Shown here: in pieces, positions 1 to 7,197 of the stretch | How the letters are laid out: every line of letters begins with the position of its first letter | Numbering within the stretch: the stretch's first letter is position 1 | NCBI GenBank assembly: GCA_013388735.1 | Contig: JACAES010000013.1 | Span: 1 to 35,610, forward strand | Source of the DNA: Chloroflexota bacterium | GTDB lineage: Bacteria; Chloroflexota; Anaerolineae; Aggregatilineales; Phototrophicaceae | Length of the DNA: 35,610 nucleotides | Direction: 5' to 3' | Program-made: the position numbers and the translations under genes | The notes under the pieces: generated by a model | Database searches by the model: none | What the model saw: only the letters and a program-made list of their open reading frames with translations | What the model was told of the DNA's origin: nothing

Positions 1-372
1 CTAGCCTTCCCGCCGCGTCTGGTGCGGCTGTTCCGGCTGTCCGGCCCGCTGCTGGAAGTCGCGCTCAAGGCCGCGCCGCTGCGCGATTTTTTCGGCGGGC
101 AGATAGACCGGCTGGTGGTCGGCCCCGGCGAAGCCGAACGGCAGAGCGGGCGCGCGTGGCTGTGGGCGCAGGCGCGGAACGCCAGGGGCGAAACGCGGCA
201 GGCCGGCCTGGAAACGGTCGAAGCCTACCGCTTCACCGCCGAGGCGGGCGTGCGCGTGGTCGAGCGCGTGCTGGACGGCGTATATCGCGGCGCGCTGACG
301 CCGGCGCTGGCCTTCGGCGCGGACTTCCCGCTGGAAATCCCCGGCACGCAGCGCCACGATTACCCCGCTTAA
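1..372 (+). CDS. Saccharopine dehydrogenase-like NAD(P)-binding oxidoreductase, C-terminal part (5' truncated)
   Basis: An open frame enters from the left edge and stops at a TAA at 370-372, so only the last 123 codons are present. The pattern 'VVGPGEAERQSGRAWLWAQA', then 'LETVEAYRFTAEAGVRVVERVL' split over residues about 64-85, and a final 'LAFGADFPLEIPGTQRHD' matches the end of the saccharopine dehydrogenase / trans-acting enoyl reductase family. In that family this part is the substrate and dimer domain, and the Rossmann NAD(P) domain lies at the N-terminus, outside this window. The substrate cannot be told from this fragment. It converges on the minus-strand BMP gene. The frame has no stop before the edge, so the GTG at 22 is not the start. 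Confidence 0.6.
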   Translation, partial: LAFPPRLVRLFRLSGPLLEVALKAAPLRDFFGGQIDRLVVGPGEAERQSGRAWLWAQARNARGETRQAGLETVEAYRFTAEAGVRVVERVLDGVYRGALTPALAFGADFPLEIPGTQRHDYPA

Positions 373-380
373 CACGCATC

Positions 381-412
381 AAAAAAGCCCCCACTCCGTT
401 TGGAGCGGGGGC
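381..412 (-). terminator. Rho-independent terminator of the BMP gene
   Basis: Read on the minus strand, an 11-bp stem (402-412 with 387-397, one G-U wobble, loop AAAC) is followed directly by six T. On the plus strand the wobble becomes an A-C mismatch and no T-run follows, so it terminates the minus-strand gene ending at 444. Confidence 0.85.
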
Positions 413-443
413 CGCGATTCACTTCAGAAGCCAGAAGCGGCGG

Positions 444-1514
444 TTACGATTCTTCTTCCGGCAGCAGTTCGCCCGTCACCGGGTCAACGCCGGTAACAAT
501 CGAACCGTCCTTCAGGCCGGCCAGAACTTCTTCCATCTTGGCGATCACTTCTTCCGAAACCTTGTCGGCAGCCAGGTGCGGCTCGGCAAAACCAACGCCG
601 TCGTTTTCTGCCGACATAATCAGGTTCGTGCCGCCGGGGAAGTCTTCGCCGCCGTTGACCAGCGCTTCAATCGCCGTGTACACGGCCACGTCCACGCGCT
701 TGAGGGCGCTCGAAATCAGGTTTTCCGCGCCGGGGGTTTCGCCGTTGCCGAAGGTGGTCAGGAATTCATCCTGGTCTACGCCGATGACCAGCGCGCCGTC
801 CTGCGCCGCGCGGGTGATGGCGCCGGAGCCGGTCGGGCCGCCCGCGCCGAAGATCACGTCCGCGCCTTCGCCGATGAACTGCCCGGCAGCCGACGCGCCG
901 CGATCCGGGGCGGTGAAGCTGTCAATGTACACACCCAGCGTTTTGATGTCCGGGTTGATGAATTTCGCGCCCTGCTCGAAGCCGTTGCGATACTTGATGA
1001 CCGGGGGAATATCAATGCCGTATACGCCGCCGACTATGCCGCTCTCGGTGAGCTGCGCCGCCAGCACGCCGGCCAGGAAGCCGGCCTGGTCTTCGCGGAA
1101 CTGAAGGCCGACATAGTTGCTGGGGGCAGGGTTGCCGTCGGCATCTTCGCCGACGAACTGATCTACGCCGATGAAATACACGTCAGGCCGTTCAGCCGCT
1201 TTGGCGCGGGTTGCGTCCGCCAGCAGGAAGCCGACCGTCACAATCGCATCGTAGCCTTCTTCGATACAGCGGTTCAGGTTGGTATCATAATCGGTCTGCG
1301 CCTGGGTTTCGATGTAGGTGCTGTCCAGACCAAAGTCTTCGACGGCGGCCAGCATACCCTCATAGGCGAACTGGTTGAAGGTGCCGTCATTGACCTTGCC
1401 CACGTCCGTCACCAGACATACGCTTTCGATCAGGCTGTCCTGCGCCAGCGCCGGCACGACGGCCAGCACCAGCAGCGCCGCGATGAGAAAAATCAAAAAT
1501 CCCTGCTTCTTCAT
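444..1514 (-). CDS. BMP-family (PnrA-like) ABC transporter substrate-binding protein
   Basis: A periplasmic-type binding protein of the basic membrane protein / PnrA family, whose characterised members bind purine nucleosides for ABC import. The 356 residues start with a signal peptide (MKK, hydrophobic core, VPALAQ cleavage site) that has no lipobox Cys, unlike the usual lipoprotein form. The family N-terminus is clear in 'CLVTDVGKVNDGTFNQFAYE' (about residues 33-52), and 'VGVDQFVGEDADG' type hinge segments follow. The ATG at 1514 has AAGGAG ten bases upstream. No permease or ATPase lies beside it, so its transporter partners must be encoded elsewhere. The ligand is inferred from the family only. 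Confidence 0.88.
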   Translation of the reverse strand: MKKQGFLIFLIAALLVLAVVPALAQDSLIESVCLVTDVGKVNDGTFNQFAYEGMLAAVEDFGLDSTYIETQAQTDYDTNLNRCIEEGYDAIVTVGFLLADATRAKAAERPDVYFIGVDQFVGEDADGNPAPSNYVGLQFREDQAGFLAGVLAAQLTESGIVGGVYGIDIPPVIKYRNGFEQGAKFINPDIKTLGVYIDSFTAPDRGASAAGQFIGEGADVIFGAGGPTGSGAITRAAQDGALVIGVDQDEFLTTFGNGETPGAENLISSALKRVDVAVYTAIEALVNGGEDFPGGTNLIMSAENDGVGFAEPHLAADKVSEEVIAKMEEVLAGLKDGSIVTGVDPVTGELLPEEES

Positions 1515-1596
1515 TTTAAGGTCGCTCCTTACTAAATGAACTTTATTGTCTCGCCGGTGGATTCGCCGGCGGCGTTACTTCTCCGATTTCATGCCG

Positions 1597-1605
1597 ATAA
1601 TACCA
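1597..1605 (-). promoter_or_regulatory. Putative extended -10 promoter of the BMP gene
   Basis: TGGTATTAT on the minus strand gives an extended -10 element about 80 bases before the start codon. The leader holds a CGCCGG/CCGGCG hairpin. No good -35 is seen. Confidence 0.4.
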
Positions 1606-1728
1606 CATCGCGGCAGAGTTAGCATGGGTATTTGGGGTCTTTTTTGCTGCGATTGTGCCATTTATCCCAAAGCAAAAACCGAGGGGTATCAGCAGACACC
1701 CCCCGCCTGATGAAGTCCTGAGAAGCCA

Positions 1729-1757
1729 GTAGGGGCGGGTTTCAAACCGGCCCGCAG
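1729..1757. repeat. Degenerate GTAGGGGCGGG hairpin repeat
   Basis: AGTAGGGGCGGGTTTCAAAC followed by CGGCCCGCA forms an imperfect GC hairpin. The same core recurs, better preserved, at 31900-31930, so it belongs to a dispersed intergenic repeat family. Confidence 0.5.
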
Positions 1758-1807
1758 ACTTCGCAAATAATTTCTGAGATTTGAGTCGGTCAGGTATATT
1801 CAGGAAC

Positions 1808-1829
1808 CAGGGGCTTAAACCCCTTACCC
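1808..1829. repeat. GGGCTTAA-type palindromic repeat, copy 1
   Basis: The core AGGGGCTTAAACCCCTT is a near-palindrome. It matches the better copies at 7168-7187 and 24671-24690, and all three are intergenic. Confidence 0.5.
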
Positions 1830-1841
1830 TGATCGCCGCGC

Positions 1842-2891
1842 TTACGACGCCACGCCGGGCGTAAAAATCTCGACCACGCTGCTGAAGGAACGCTGGGTCT
1901 CGTCGCCGGTGCCGGTCGCGCCCGCCAGCGTATACCAGCGGTCGCCGATCACCGCCGAAGCGAGGCCGTGCCGGGGCGTCGGCAGGTTGGCCGCCGAAAA
2001 CCAGGTGTCGCTTGCCAGATCGTAAACCTCGTGCTGCGCGATCACGCACAGCGACGGCAGGTTCTCGCCGCCGCCAACGTGAATCTGGCCGTTGACCACG
2101 CCGATAGCAAAACCGCTGCGCGGCGTTGGCATGGGCGTGCGCGTCTCCCAGCTATCGCTGGCCGGGTTATACACCTCGACCACATCCAGATTGCTGCCGA
2201 AGATCGGCCAGCGCCCACCGATGGCGTACATCAGGCCATCCACCACCACCACGCCGACGTGTTCGCGCGGGCTGGGCATGGGGGCGCGGGTTTGCCAGCT
2301 ATCGGCTGCCGGGTCATAAGCCCAAACGGCCTGCGGGTCGTCCGGCGCATCGCCGCCCAGTGCGTAAATCAGGCCGTCCAGCACCACCAGTTCGTGCGCG
2401 GCGCGCGGCCCCGGCATAGGCGCAATCGGCGTCCAGGTTTGCGCTGCCGGGTCATATACCCAACTGTCTTTTACATCGGCTTTCCAGGTGGCATCATCAT
2501 AACCGCCGGTGACAAAGACGCGGCCATCCAGCGCCACCACGCCCATATGATGCAGCGCCACCGGCAGGGGCGTGGATTCCCGCCATTCGCCGGCTGCTGT
2601 GTCAAAGACCTGCACGGTGCTGGTCGGGGCGTTGTTGGTCGTCAGGCCGCCTACCACGTAAATCCGGTCATCCAGCGCGGCGGCTTTCACCTCGGAGCGC
2701 CCCTGAAGCAGCGATGGCCCGGCTTCCCAGGTGCCGCTGACCATTTCGGCCAGCGCCGGCTGTTCCGGGCAGATTTTACGCGCATCCACCACATTAAGCG
2801 CCCGCCGCCCCGCCATCACAGCGGCAGCGACGCCGGCCAGGATGAATACACCGCCGATGAGCAATACTAACGGTCGTTTCATATTTAACAT
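1842..2891 (-). CDS. Membrane-anchored Kelch-repeat protein 1
   Basis: A 349-residue Kelch beta-propeller. The start is placed at ATG 2891, which has AAGGA four to five bases upstream; a second ATG at 2882 gives MKRP and is also possible. A single N-terminal hydrophobic segment (about residues 5-27) suggests a membrane anchor with the propeller outside. Six Kelch blades follow, each with the GG pair (VVGG, VTGG, ALGG, AIGG, HVGG, TLAG) and a 'YDPA..W' strand, enough to close one six-bladed propeller. Kelch propellers usually bind proteins or sugars; some are galactose-oxidase-like enzymes, but no copper-site evidence is seen. It lies 47 bp after its paralogue on the same strand and is probably co-transcribed. 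Its partner is unknown. Confidence 0.8.
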   Translation of the reverse strand: MLNMKRPLVLLIGGVFILAGVAAAVMAGRRALNVVDARKICPEQPALAEMVSGTWEAGPSLLQGRSEVKAAALDDRIYVVGGLTTNNAPTSTVQVFDTAAGEWRESTPLPVALHHMGVVALDGRVFVTGGYDDATWKADVKDSWVYDPAAQTWTPIAPMPGPRAAHELVVLDGLIYALGGDAPDDPQAVWAYDPAADSWQTRAPMPSPREHVGVVVVDGLMYAIGGRWPIFGSNLDVVEVYNPASDSWETRTPMPTPRSGFAIGVVNGQIHVGGGENLPSLCVIAQHEVYDLASDTWFSAANLPTPRHGLASAVIGDRWYTLAGATGTGDETQRSFSSVVEIFTPGVAS

Positions 2892-2938
2892 CTGATCCTT
2901 TCGATTCTCTAGCCGCTGTTCAACTGCTGTTGGCGATA

Positions 2939-4009
2939 CTAAACCCCCTCGCCTGGAAAGAAGATTTCGACCAGGCCGGTCAGTCCCCGGTCGGCAAAAC
3001 GCGCTGAGCCGACCGAGCCGCTGATGAGATACCACCGCCCATCAATCACCACCGACGCCATGCCCTGACGCGAGGTCGGCATGGGCGCCAGCGCCGTCCA
3101 GGTGTCGCTGGCCGGATCATACACCTCGTGGGCGACATGCGTGCAGGCCCTCACCATGTCTTCACCGCCGACGACGTGAATGCGCCCGTTCAGAACGGCC
3201 AACGACATCGTGCTGCGCGGCGTAGGCATATCGGCCAGCGTCGTCCAGGTGTCGCTGGCTGGGTCGTACTTCTCGACTGTGCCAATGTTGACATCCTTCC
3301 AGCGCCCGCCGAAAACATAAATCTGGCCGTCCAGCGCCACCGCCGCGAGGTGTTCGCGCATCGTCGGCATCAGCCCGCGCCGCGAGGTGTCCCAACTGTC
3401 GGTGGCCGGGTCGTAGACCCACACGCTGCGCGCGTTTTCACCCGTCCCACCCACCACGTAGAGCAGGCCGTTAATCTCCACCATCGCATGAGCGGCGCGG
3501 GGCGCGGGCATGTCTGCGATCGGCGTCCAGGTGTCGCCGGTTGGGTCGTAGCGCCAGCCCTGGCTGATGTCCGGTTCGGCGCGCAGCATTTTGCCCATAT
3601 CGTCGTAACCGCCGACCAGATACAGATAACCGCCCAGCGCCGACATCGTGGCATGATGAATGTCCACCGGCACAGGCGCGCCGGTTTGCCAGCGGTCGCC
3701 GAGCGGGTCGTAAATCTGCGTTACGCTGGAAGCCAGCCAGCCGGCTTTCATGCCGCCGACGATATAGACCCGGCCATCCAGCACGGCGAAAGCCGGCTCC
3801 AGCCGCGCCTCCGGCATAGCCGTGCCGCTGTTCCACAGACCGCCGACCGGCAGACCGCCCGGCCCCCAGCAGGTCGGCGCCCATGATAATATGCCGGTGG
3901 CCTTAACCATCGCCAGGGTAAAAACCGCCGCGCCTGCCGCAACGATTACAAAAATGACCAGTCTGTTTTTCAGAAAACGTATCATGGTTTTCATTACGGC
4001 GTCGTGCAT
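2939..4009 (-). CDS. Membrane-anchored Kelch-repeat protein 2
   Basis: A 356-residue paralogue of the downstream Kelch protein with the same plan: basic N-terminus (MKTMIRFLKNRL), one hydrophobic helix, then six Kelch blades (for example 'AFAVLDGRVYIVGG', 'SALGGYLYLVGGYDD', 'VEINGLLYVVGG'). Two starts are possible: ATG 4009, or ATG 3994, which begins at MKTMIRF. Neither has a strong Shine-Dalgarno. A CATAAT on the minus strand at 4024-4029 would leave only a very short leader before 4009, which slightly favours 3994. It is the first gene of a likely two-gene operon and is divergent from the GNAT gene. The two proteins look like a tandem duplication that has diverged. Confidence 0.78.
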   Translation of the reverse strand: MHDAVMKTMIRFLKNRLVIFVIVAAGAAVFTLAMVKATGILSWAPTCWGPGGLPVGGLWNSGTAMPEARLEPAFAVLDGRVYIVGGMKAGWLASSVTQIYDPLGDRWQTGAPVPVDIHHATMSALGGYLYLVGGYDDMGKMLRAEPDISQGWRYDPTGDTWTPIADMPAPRAAHAMVEINGLLYVVGGTGENARSVWVYDPATDSWDTSRRGLMPTMREHLAAVALDGQIYVFGGRWKDVNIGTVEKYDPASDTWTTLADMPTPRSTMSLAVLNGRIHVVGGEDMVRACTHVAHEVYDPASDTWTALAPMPTSRQGMASVVIDGRWYLISGSVGSARFADRGLTGLVEIFFPGEGV

Positions 4010-4131
4010 AGAGTAACAGTCTCATTATGCGCGCTATCCGGCTTGCAGCGGCCTTAAATTTTTTCACCAGTATTGGCGATTTTTATGGACTTAACGGATA
4101 ATTCACGGCAATTCAACGTGAGGTGCGTTTT

Positions 4132-4707
4132 ATGGCCGGACACCCGAACCCCATCCTGCTGGACTTTCCCGACCACTTCGAGACGGAGCGCCTGCTCATC
4201 CGCGCGCCCCGCCCCGGCGACGGCCCGGCCATGAACACGGCAGTGCTGGAATCGCTCGACCACCTGCGCCCCTGGATGCCCTGGGCGCATCCCCCGCCGA
4301 CGGTCGCCGACAGCGAAACATACTGCCGCCGCATGGCCGCCCGGTTCATCCTGCGTGAAGACCTGGCGCTGGTACTGTTCCGCCGCAGTGACGGCCTGTT
4401 CGTGGGCGGCAGCGGCCTGCATCACATCAACTGGTCGCTGCCGGCTTTTGAGATCGGCTACTGGGTGCGCGCCAGCCTGGAAGGCCAGGGTTATATCACC
4501 GAGGCGGTGGCCGGCATCACCCGTTTTGCGTTCGATACCCTTCAGGCGCAGCGCGTCGAAATCCGCTGCGATGCGCGCAACCTCCGCAGCGCCGCCGTCG
4601 CCCGCCGCGCCGGGTACACCCAGGAGGGCCGCCTGCGCCACGACGAATGGGCCACCGACGGCACGCTGCGCGATACGCTGATCTTCAGCCGGATTCGCGG
4701 CGAATGA
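4132..4707 (+). CDS. GNAT-family N-acetyltransferase (RimJ/RimL type)
   Basis: A 191-residue acetyltransferase of the RimJ/RimL group, which transfers acetyl from acetyl-CoA to N-terminal or other amino groups. Visible signatures are 'ETERLLIRAPRPGDGPAM' near the N-terminus, 'FEIGYWVRASLEGQGYITEA' (the acetyl-CoA-binding motif, with Q/G-x-G replaced by the usual RimJ-like EGQGY), and 'RNLRSAAVARRAGYTQEGRL' at the C-terminus. The start ATG 4132 has GTGAGG eight bases upstream; an in-frame GTG at 4123 is less well placed. It precedes an unknown gene with its own promoter. The substrate cannot be inferred. Confidence 0.85.
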   Translation: MAGHPNPILLDFPDHFETERLLIRAPRPGDGPAMNTAVLESLDHLRPWMPWAHPPPTVADSETYCRRMAARFILREDLALVLFRRSDGLFVGGSGLHHINWSLPAFEIGYWVRASLEGQGYITEAVAGITRFAFDTLQAQRVEIRCDARNLRSAAVARRAGYTQEGRLRHDEWATDGTLRDTLIFSRIRGE

Positions 4708-4713
4708 CGCGCG

Positions 4714-4722
4714 TGTTATAAT
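4714..4722 (+). promoter_or_regulatory. Extended -10 promoter (TGTTATAAT)
   Basis: TGTTATAAT is a consensus extended -10 lying 28 bases before the ATG at 4750. The same nonamer occurs before the FHA gene at 21281. Confidence 0.6.
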
Positions 4723-4749
4723 GCAGCACTCGTCACCGGGGACTTGTTC

Positions 4750-5547
4750 ATGGCGATTGACTACACCATTGATTATCAGTGTTTCCCCAAACAAAAACTC
4801 TCGACGCCCGGTATCCTGGAGCGCATCAAAGGGCGGGCGCGCGCACAGGCCGTGATTGACCTGTTCCGCAAAAACGGCGACCTGCGGCCTGCTGCCGAAA
4901 TCGGCTTCGAGATGACCCGCAGAACGCCCGACGGCAGCCAGGAAACCCGCGTCGTGATGGTGCAGGAGCTGCTGGAAGCCGCCCTGGAACTGAAACCGCT
5001 GGCCCATTACTGCACCGGCTGCCCCGCCAATAACTTTAGCGAACCGTTCGGCTGTTACGGTCTGATCGAATATCCCATCTCCGGCGCGGCGGAATTGTGG
5101 CTGCTGAACCGGCTGCCCCTGCCGGAAGAACCGCTGCCCTGGCTGCTGCTGCGCCGCGCCATCGAGGACGCGAACGATGACGCCGCCGAGGTAAACGCCA
5201 TGCGCGGCGCCGATCAGCCGTACTTTCAGGAACGCGGCGTGCTGCTGCGCAAGCTGGGCGAAGTCACCGTCAGCAGCAACCAGGTCTTTAAGATGCTGTT
5301 TTTGATGGGCAGCCTCAAACCCGCCTATGCTGCCGTCCTGCTTACCTTCTTTGGCATCATCCCGCGTGACCTGGAAGCCGACGAGTTGATTCACCTGTCC
5401 GCCTCGCCGGAGGATGCCTTGGAACGGTATGCGTTCCAGCTTCAGGATGCGCCGGACGACGACCGCTCCATCACACAGTTCAAACGTTTCTGGCGCGCGC
5501 TCTATCTGGCCTGGGGGCTGAATGTGCGTCTGCTGCTGGACGTATGA
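4750..5547 (+). CDS. Conserved-looking protein of unknown function with a Cys motif
   Basis: 265 residues from ATG 4750, with a GGGG ribosome site about nine bases upstream (an in-frame TTG at 4744 is an alternative). I do not recognise the family. It is soluble with no signal peptide. The striking part is 'HYCTGCPANNFSEPFGCYG' (residues 87-104), with C88, C91 and C102 and a fourth Cys at position 11; this could bind a metal or a cluster. The middle is rich in Leu, helical and amphipathic (about residues 105-190), with a hydrophobic stretch 'AYAAVLLTFFGIIPR'. The stop codon sits in an 11-bp tandem duplication. It directly precedes the radical SAM gene on the same strand, but that gene has its own promoter, so a shared task is only suggested. 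Confidence 0.6.
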   Translation: MAIDYTIDYQCFPKQKLSTPGILERIKGRARAQAVIDLFRKNGDLRPAAEIGFEMTRRTPDGSQETRVVMVQELLEAALELKPLAHYCTGCPANNFSEPFGCYGLIEYPISGAAELWLLNRLPLPEEPLPWLLLRRAIEDANDDAAEVNAMRGADQPYFQERGVLLRKLGEVTVSSNQVFKMLFLMGSLKPAYAAVLLTFFGIIPRDLEADELIHLSASPEDALERYAFQLQDAPDDDRSITQFKRFWRALYLAWGLNVRLLLDV

Positions 5548-5560
5548 CAGACGTATGACA
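5539..5560 (+). repeat. Tandem 11-bp duplication GACGTATGACA
   Basis: GACGTATGACA occurs twice head to tail (5539-5549 and 5550-5560) and includes the TGA stop of the upstream gene. The second copy forms half of the TGACA-AA-TGTCA palindrome. Confidence 0.75.
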
Positions 5561-5567
5561 AATGTCA
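5556..5567 (+). promoter_or_regulatory. TGACA-AA-TGTCA inverted repeat upstream of the -35
   Basis: A perfect 5-bp inverted repeat with a 2-bp spacer sits seven bases before the -35 hexamer of the radical SAM promoter. That position suits an activator dimer. No regulator is identified. Confidence 0.4.
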
Positions 5568-5573
5568 CCTTTT

Positions 5574-5602
5574 TTGCATGAAATGCTTCGTTAAGCTAAA
5601 TA
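5574..5602 (+). promoter_or_regulatory. Sigma-70-like promoter of the radical SAM gene
   Basis: TTGCAT at 5574-5579 and TAAATA at 5597-5602 are separated by 17 bp. Transcription would start near 5609, giving a leader of about 100 nt. Confidence 0.5.
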
Positions 5603-5606
5603 TCCG

Positions 5607-5623
5607 CGCTAAAATGTTTAGCG
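5607..5623 (+). promoter_or_regulatory. 17-bp palindrome at the predicted start site (operator candidate)
   Basis: CGCTAAA-ATG-TTTAGCG is a perfect 7-bp inverted repeat with a 3-bp spacer over the expected +1. CTAAA recurs at 5596 and 5627, and CTAAATAT is repeated exactly 31 bp apart, so a repressor could bind cooperatively. A small RNA hairpin could also form here (5615-5633). Confidence 0.5.
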
Positions 5624-5710
5624 ACACTAAATATTTTGCGCCGGAGGGGATGCGCTAACCGTCCCCGCCAGAAGCCCCGCTGGCGCAGCAAGCGAGGGAG
5701 CGTAAACCGC

Positions 5711-6985
5711 ATGGAACTGTCGAAGCGTAATATGTACCGGTTTCCCTGGTCGGGAAACGACAACCCTATCGGCTGGCTGGAAGTCACCGACAAGTGCAAC
5801 ACTTACTGTCGCGGGTGCTACCGTATCAACGGGATGCAGGGGCATAAAACCTTAGAGCAGATTAAAGAGGAAGTCGCGCTGCTGGCGAAGTGGCGCAACT
5901 GCGACAACATCTCCATCGCCGGGGGCGAACCACTGATTCACCCGGACATTATGGAAATCGTGGCTTACATCAAAAGCCTGAAGATGAAGCCGCTCATTCT
6001 GACGAACGGTATCAAGCTGGAAAACAACCGCCCGATGGTGGAAGAACTCAAACGCGCCGGGGCGATTGGTTTTACGTTCCACATTGACAGCGAACAGCAG
6101 CGCCCGCACTGGAAGGGCAAAAGCGAAACGGAACTGTTCGAACTGCGCCAGTATTATGCCGATATGGTCTATGATGTCGGCGGCATGACGGCCTTCTTCG
6201 GCATGACGGTTTACCCCGGCAACCTGGATTTTGTGCCGGAGATGGTCAAGTGGGCCAACAAGAATATTGACCGTGTGCATGGCCTGGTGCTGATCGGCTT
6301 CCGCAATGCCGTGATGGAAGGCGACTTCGACTATTACGCTCAGGGGCGGAAGGTCAACCTGCAAACCAGCTACGTCGCAGACTCGAACGAAGAATCGTAT
6401 CTGACCTCGACCGACATCTACAACAAAATCCGCGAACACTTCCCGCATTACGACACCTCGGCCTACATGGGCGGCACCAACGCGCACGACAAAATAACCT
6501 GGCTGGTTTCGGCGCAGTTGGGCAGCCGGGGGCAGATGTACGGTTCGGTCGGCGCGAAGGTGATGGAACTGTTCCAGGTCTTCCATCATTTGCAGCACGG
6601 CACGTATGTCATTTATTCGCCCAGCAACAAAATCCCCAAGATCGCTATGATGCTGGGGCTGGTGGACAAGGGCGTGCGGAAAACCGTCAGCGCCTGGTTC
6701 CAGGACTTCCTGCGTCACCCGCAGCGGTTGTTCCAGCCGATTTACGTCCAGAGCATCGGCATCATCCAGGGGCCAGACCTGATGGAAGATGGCCGGGTGG
6801 ATATGTGCGAAAGCTGCCCGGATATGACGGTATGGGATGGCAAGCTGGTTCATTCCTGCCGCATGGACGAATGGCGGCTGTACGGCAGCTACGTGACGGC
6901 GCAGCCGCGTGATAAGGCCGCCGGCAACGGGCATGTCATCGAACCGGACGCTATCCCGGTGGCCGAAGGCACCCATTCGCAGAAT
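5711..6985 (+). CDS. Radical SAM protein with C-terminal Cys cluster (last sense codon; TAG stop at 6986-6988)
   Basis: A 425-residue radical SAM enzyme. It starts at ATG 5711 behind GGGAG; the open frame extends upstream, but only through the structured leader. The [4Fe-4S] site is C29-x3-C33-x2-C36 ('CNTYCRGC'), followed by the GGEP strand 'ISIAGGEPLIHPDI' and 'LILTNGIKLENNRP', so SAM binding and cleavage are expected. The C-terminal part has C366-x2-C369-x13-C383 ('CESCPDMTVWDGKLVHSC'), suggesting an auxiliary cluster or metal site as in SPASM-like or HpnH-like enzymes. The product is unknown: no RiPP precursor, hopanoid or cofactor gene is adjacent. It has its own promoter and a palindromic operator, unusual care for a single enzyme. 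It is convergent with the DUF4397 operon. Confidence 0.8.
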
Positions 6986-7035
6986 TAGAAGCGCCGAACA
7001 GGCTGCGCCGTGTCGCGGCAGCATCCCTCCCCCCG

Positions 7036-7106
7036 CCCTCCCGAATTCAGGGAGGGATGACGGATCGCTTTTTTAGCCCTTCTCCCCTGAATTCGGGGGA
7101 GAAGGG
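7036..7106. repeat. Two GAATTC-looped GC hairpins
   Basis: CCCTCCC-GAATTCA-GGGAGGG (7036-7056) and an 11-bp stem with loop TGAATTCG (7077-7106) lie between two convergent genes. The same design recurs at 24799-24824. They may end transcription from both sides, although no T-run follows the stems directly. Confidence 0.65.
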
Positions 7107-7167
7107 TTGGGATGAGGGGGCTTCCAGCCGACGGACTGGTTAGCAGCAAGGCCTGTCTGGCAGCGAA

Positions 7168-7187
7168 CAGAGGGCTTAAGCCCCCTG
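7168..7187. repeat. GGGCTTAAGCCC palindrome, copy 2
   Basis: CAGAGGGCTTAAGCCCCCTG is a 20-bp palindrome with one mismatch pair. Followed by GTTTTTGTGTTT, it could also act as a weak terminator for the plus strand. Confidence 0.65.
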
Positions 7188-7197
7188 TTTTTGTGTT

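Larger units (their letters stand above)
1515..1841. other. Gene-free spacer with palindromic repeats
   Basis: This spacer between the BMP gene and Kelch protein 1 holds the BMP promoter and leader, an AT-richer part around 1610-1680, a degenerate GTAGGGGCGGGTTT hairpin at 1729-1757, and a GGGGCTTAAACCCC element at 1808-1825. I see no supported small gene. The minus-strand frame running through it lacks a ribosome site and continues out of frame into the Kelch gene. Confidence 0.6.

Noticed and set aside
156..1535. Long plus-strand open frame (459 codons)
   Set aside because: It is antisense to the BMP gene, has no ribosome site, is rich in Arg/Ala/His/Gln as GC-rich shadows are, and matches no family.
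1543..2049. Minus-strand frame across the BMP-Kelch spacer
   Set aside because: It overlaps the Kelch gene end in another frame, has shadow composition and no Shine-Dalgarno.
4054..5568. Long minus-strand open frame (504 codons) opposite the GNAT and unknown genes
   Set aside because: The plus strand has clear GNAT motifs and ribosome sites; this frame is an antisense shadow with a His/Gln/Arg-rich composition.
5641..5710. Riboswitch in the radical SAM leader
   Set aside because: GCCAG-CTGGC and GGGGA-TCCCC hairpins can form, but the arrangement matches no riboswitch class that I know, so it is kept only as a structured leader.
5852..7024. Minus-strand frame of 390 codons opposite the radical SAM gene
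   Set aside because: It is antisense to a gene with intact catalytic motifs and shows no family signature.
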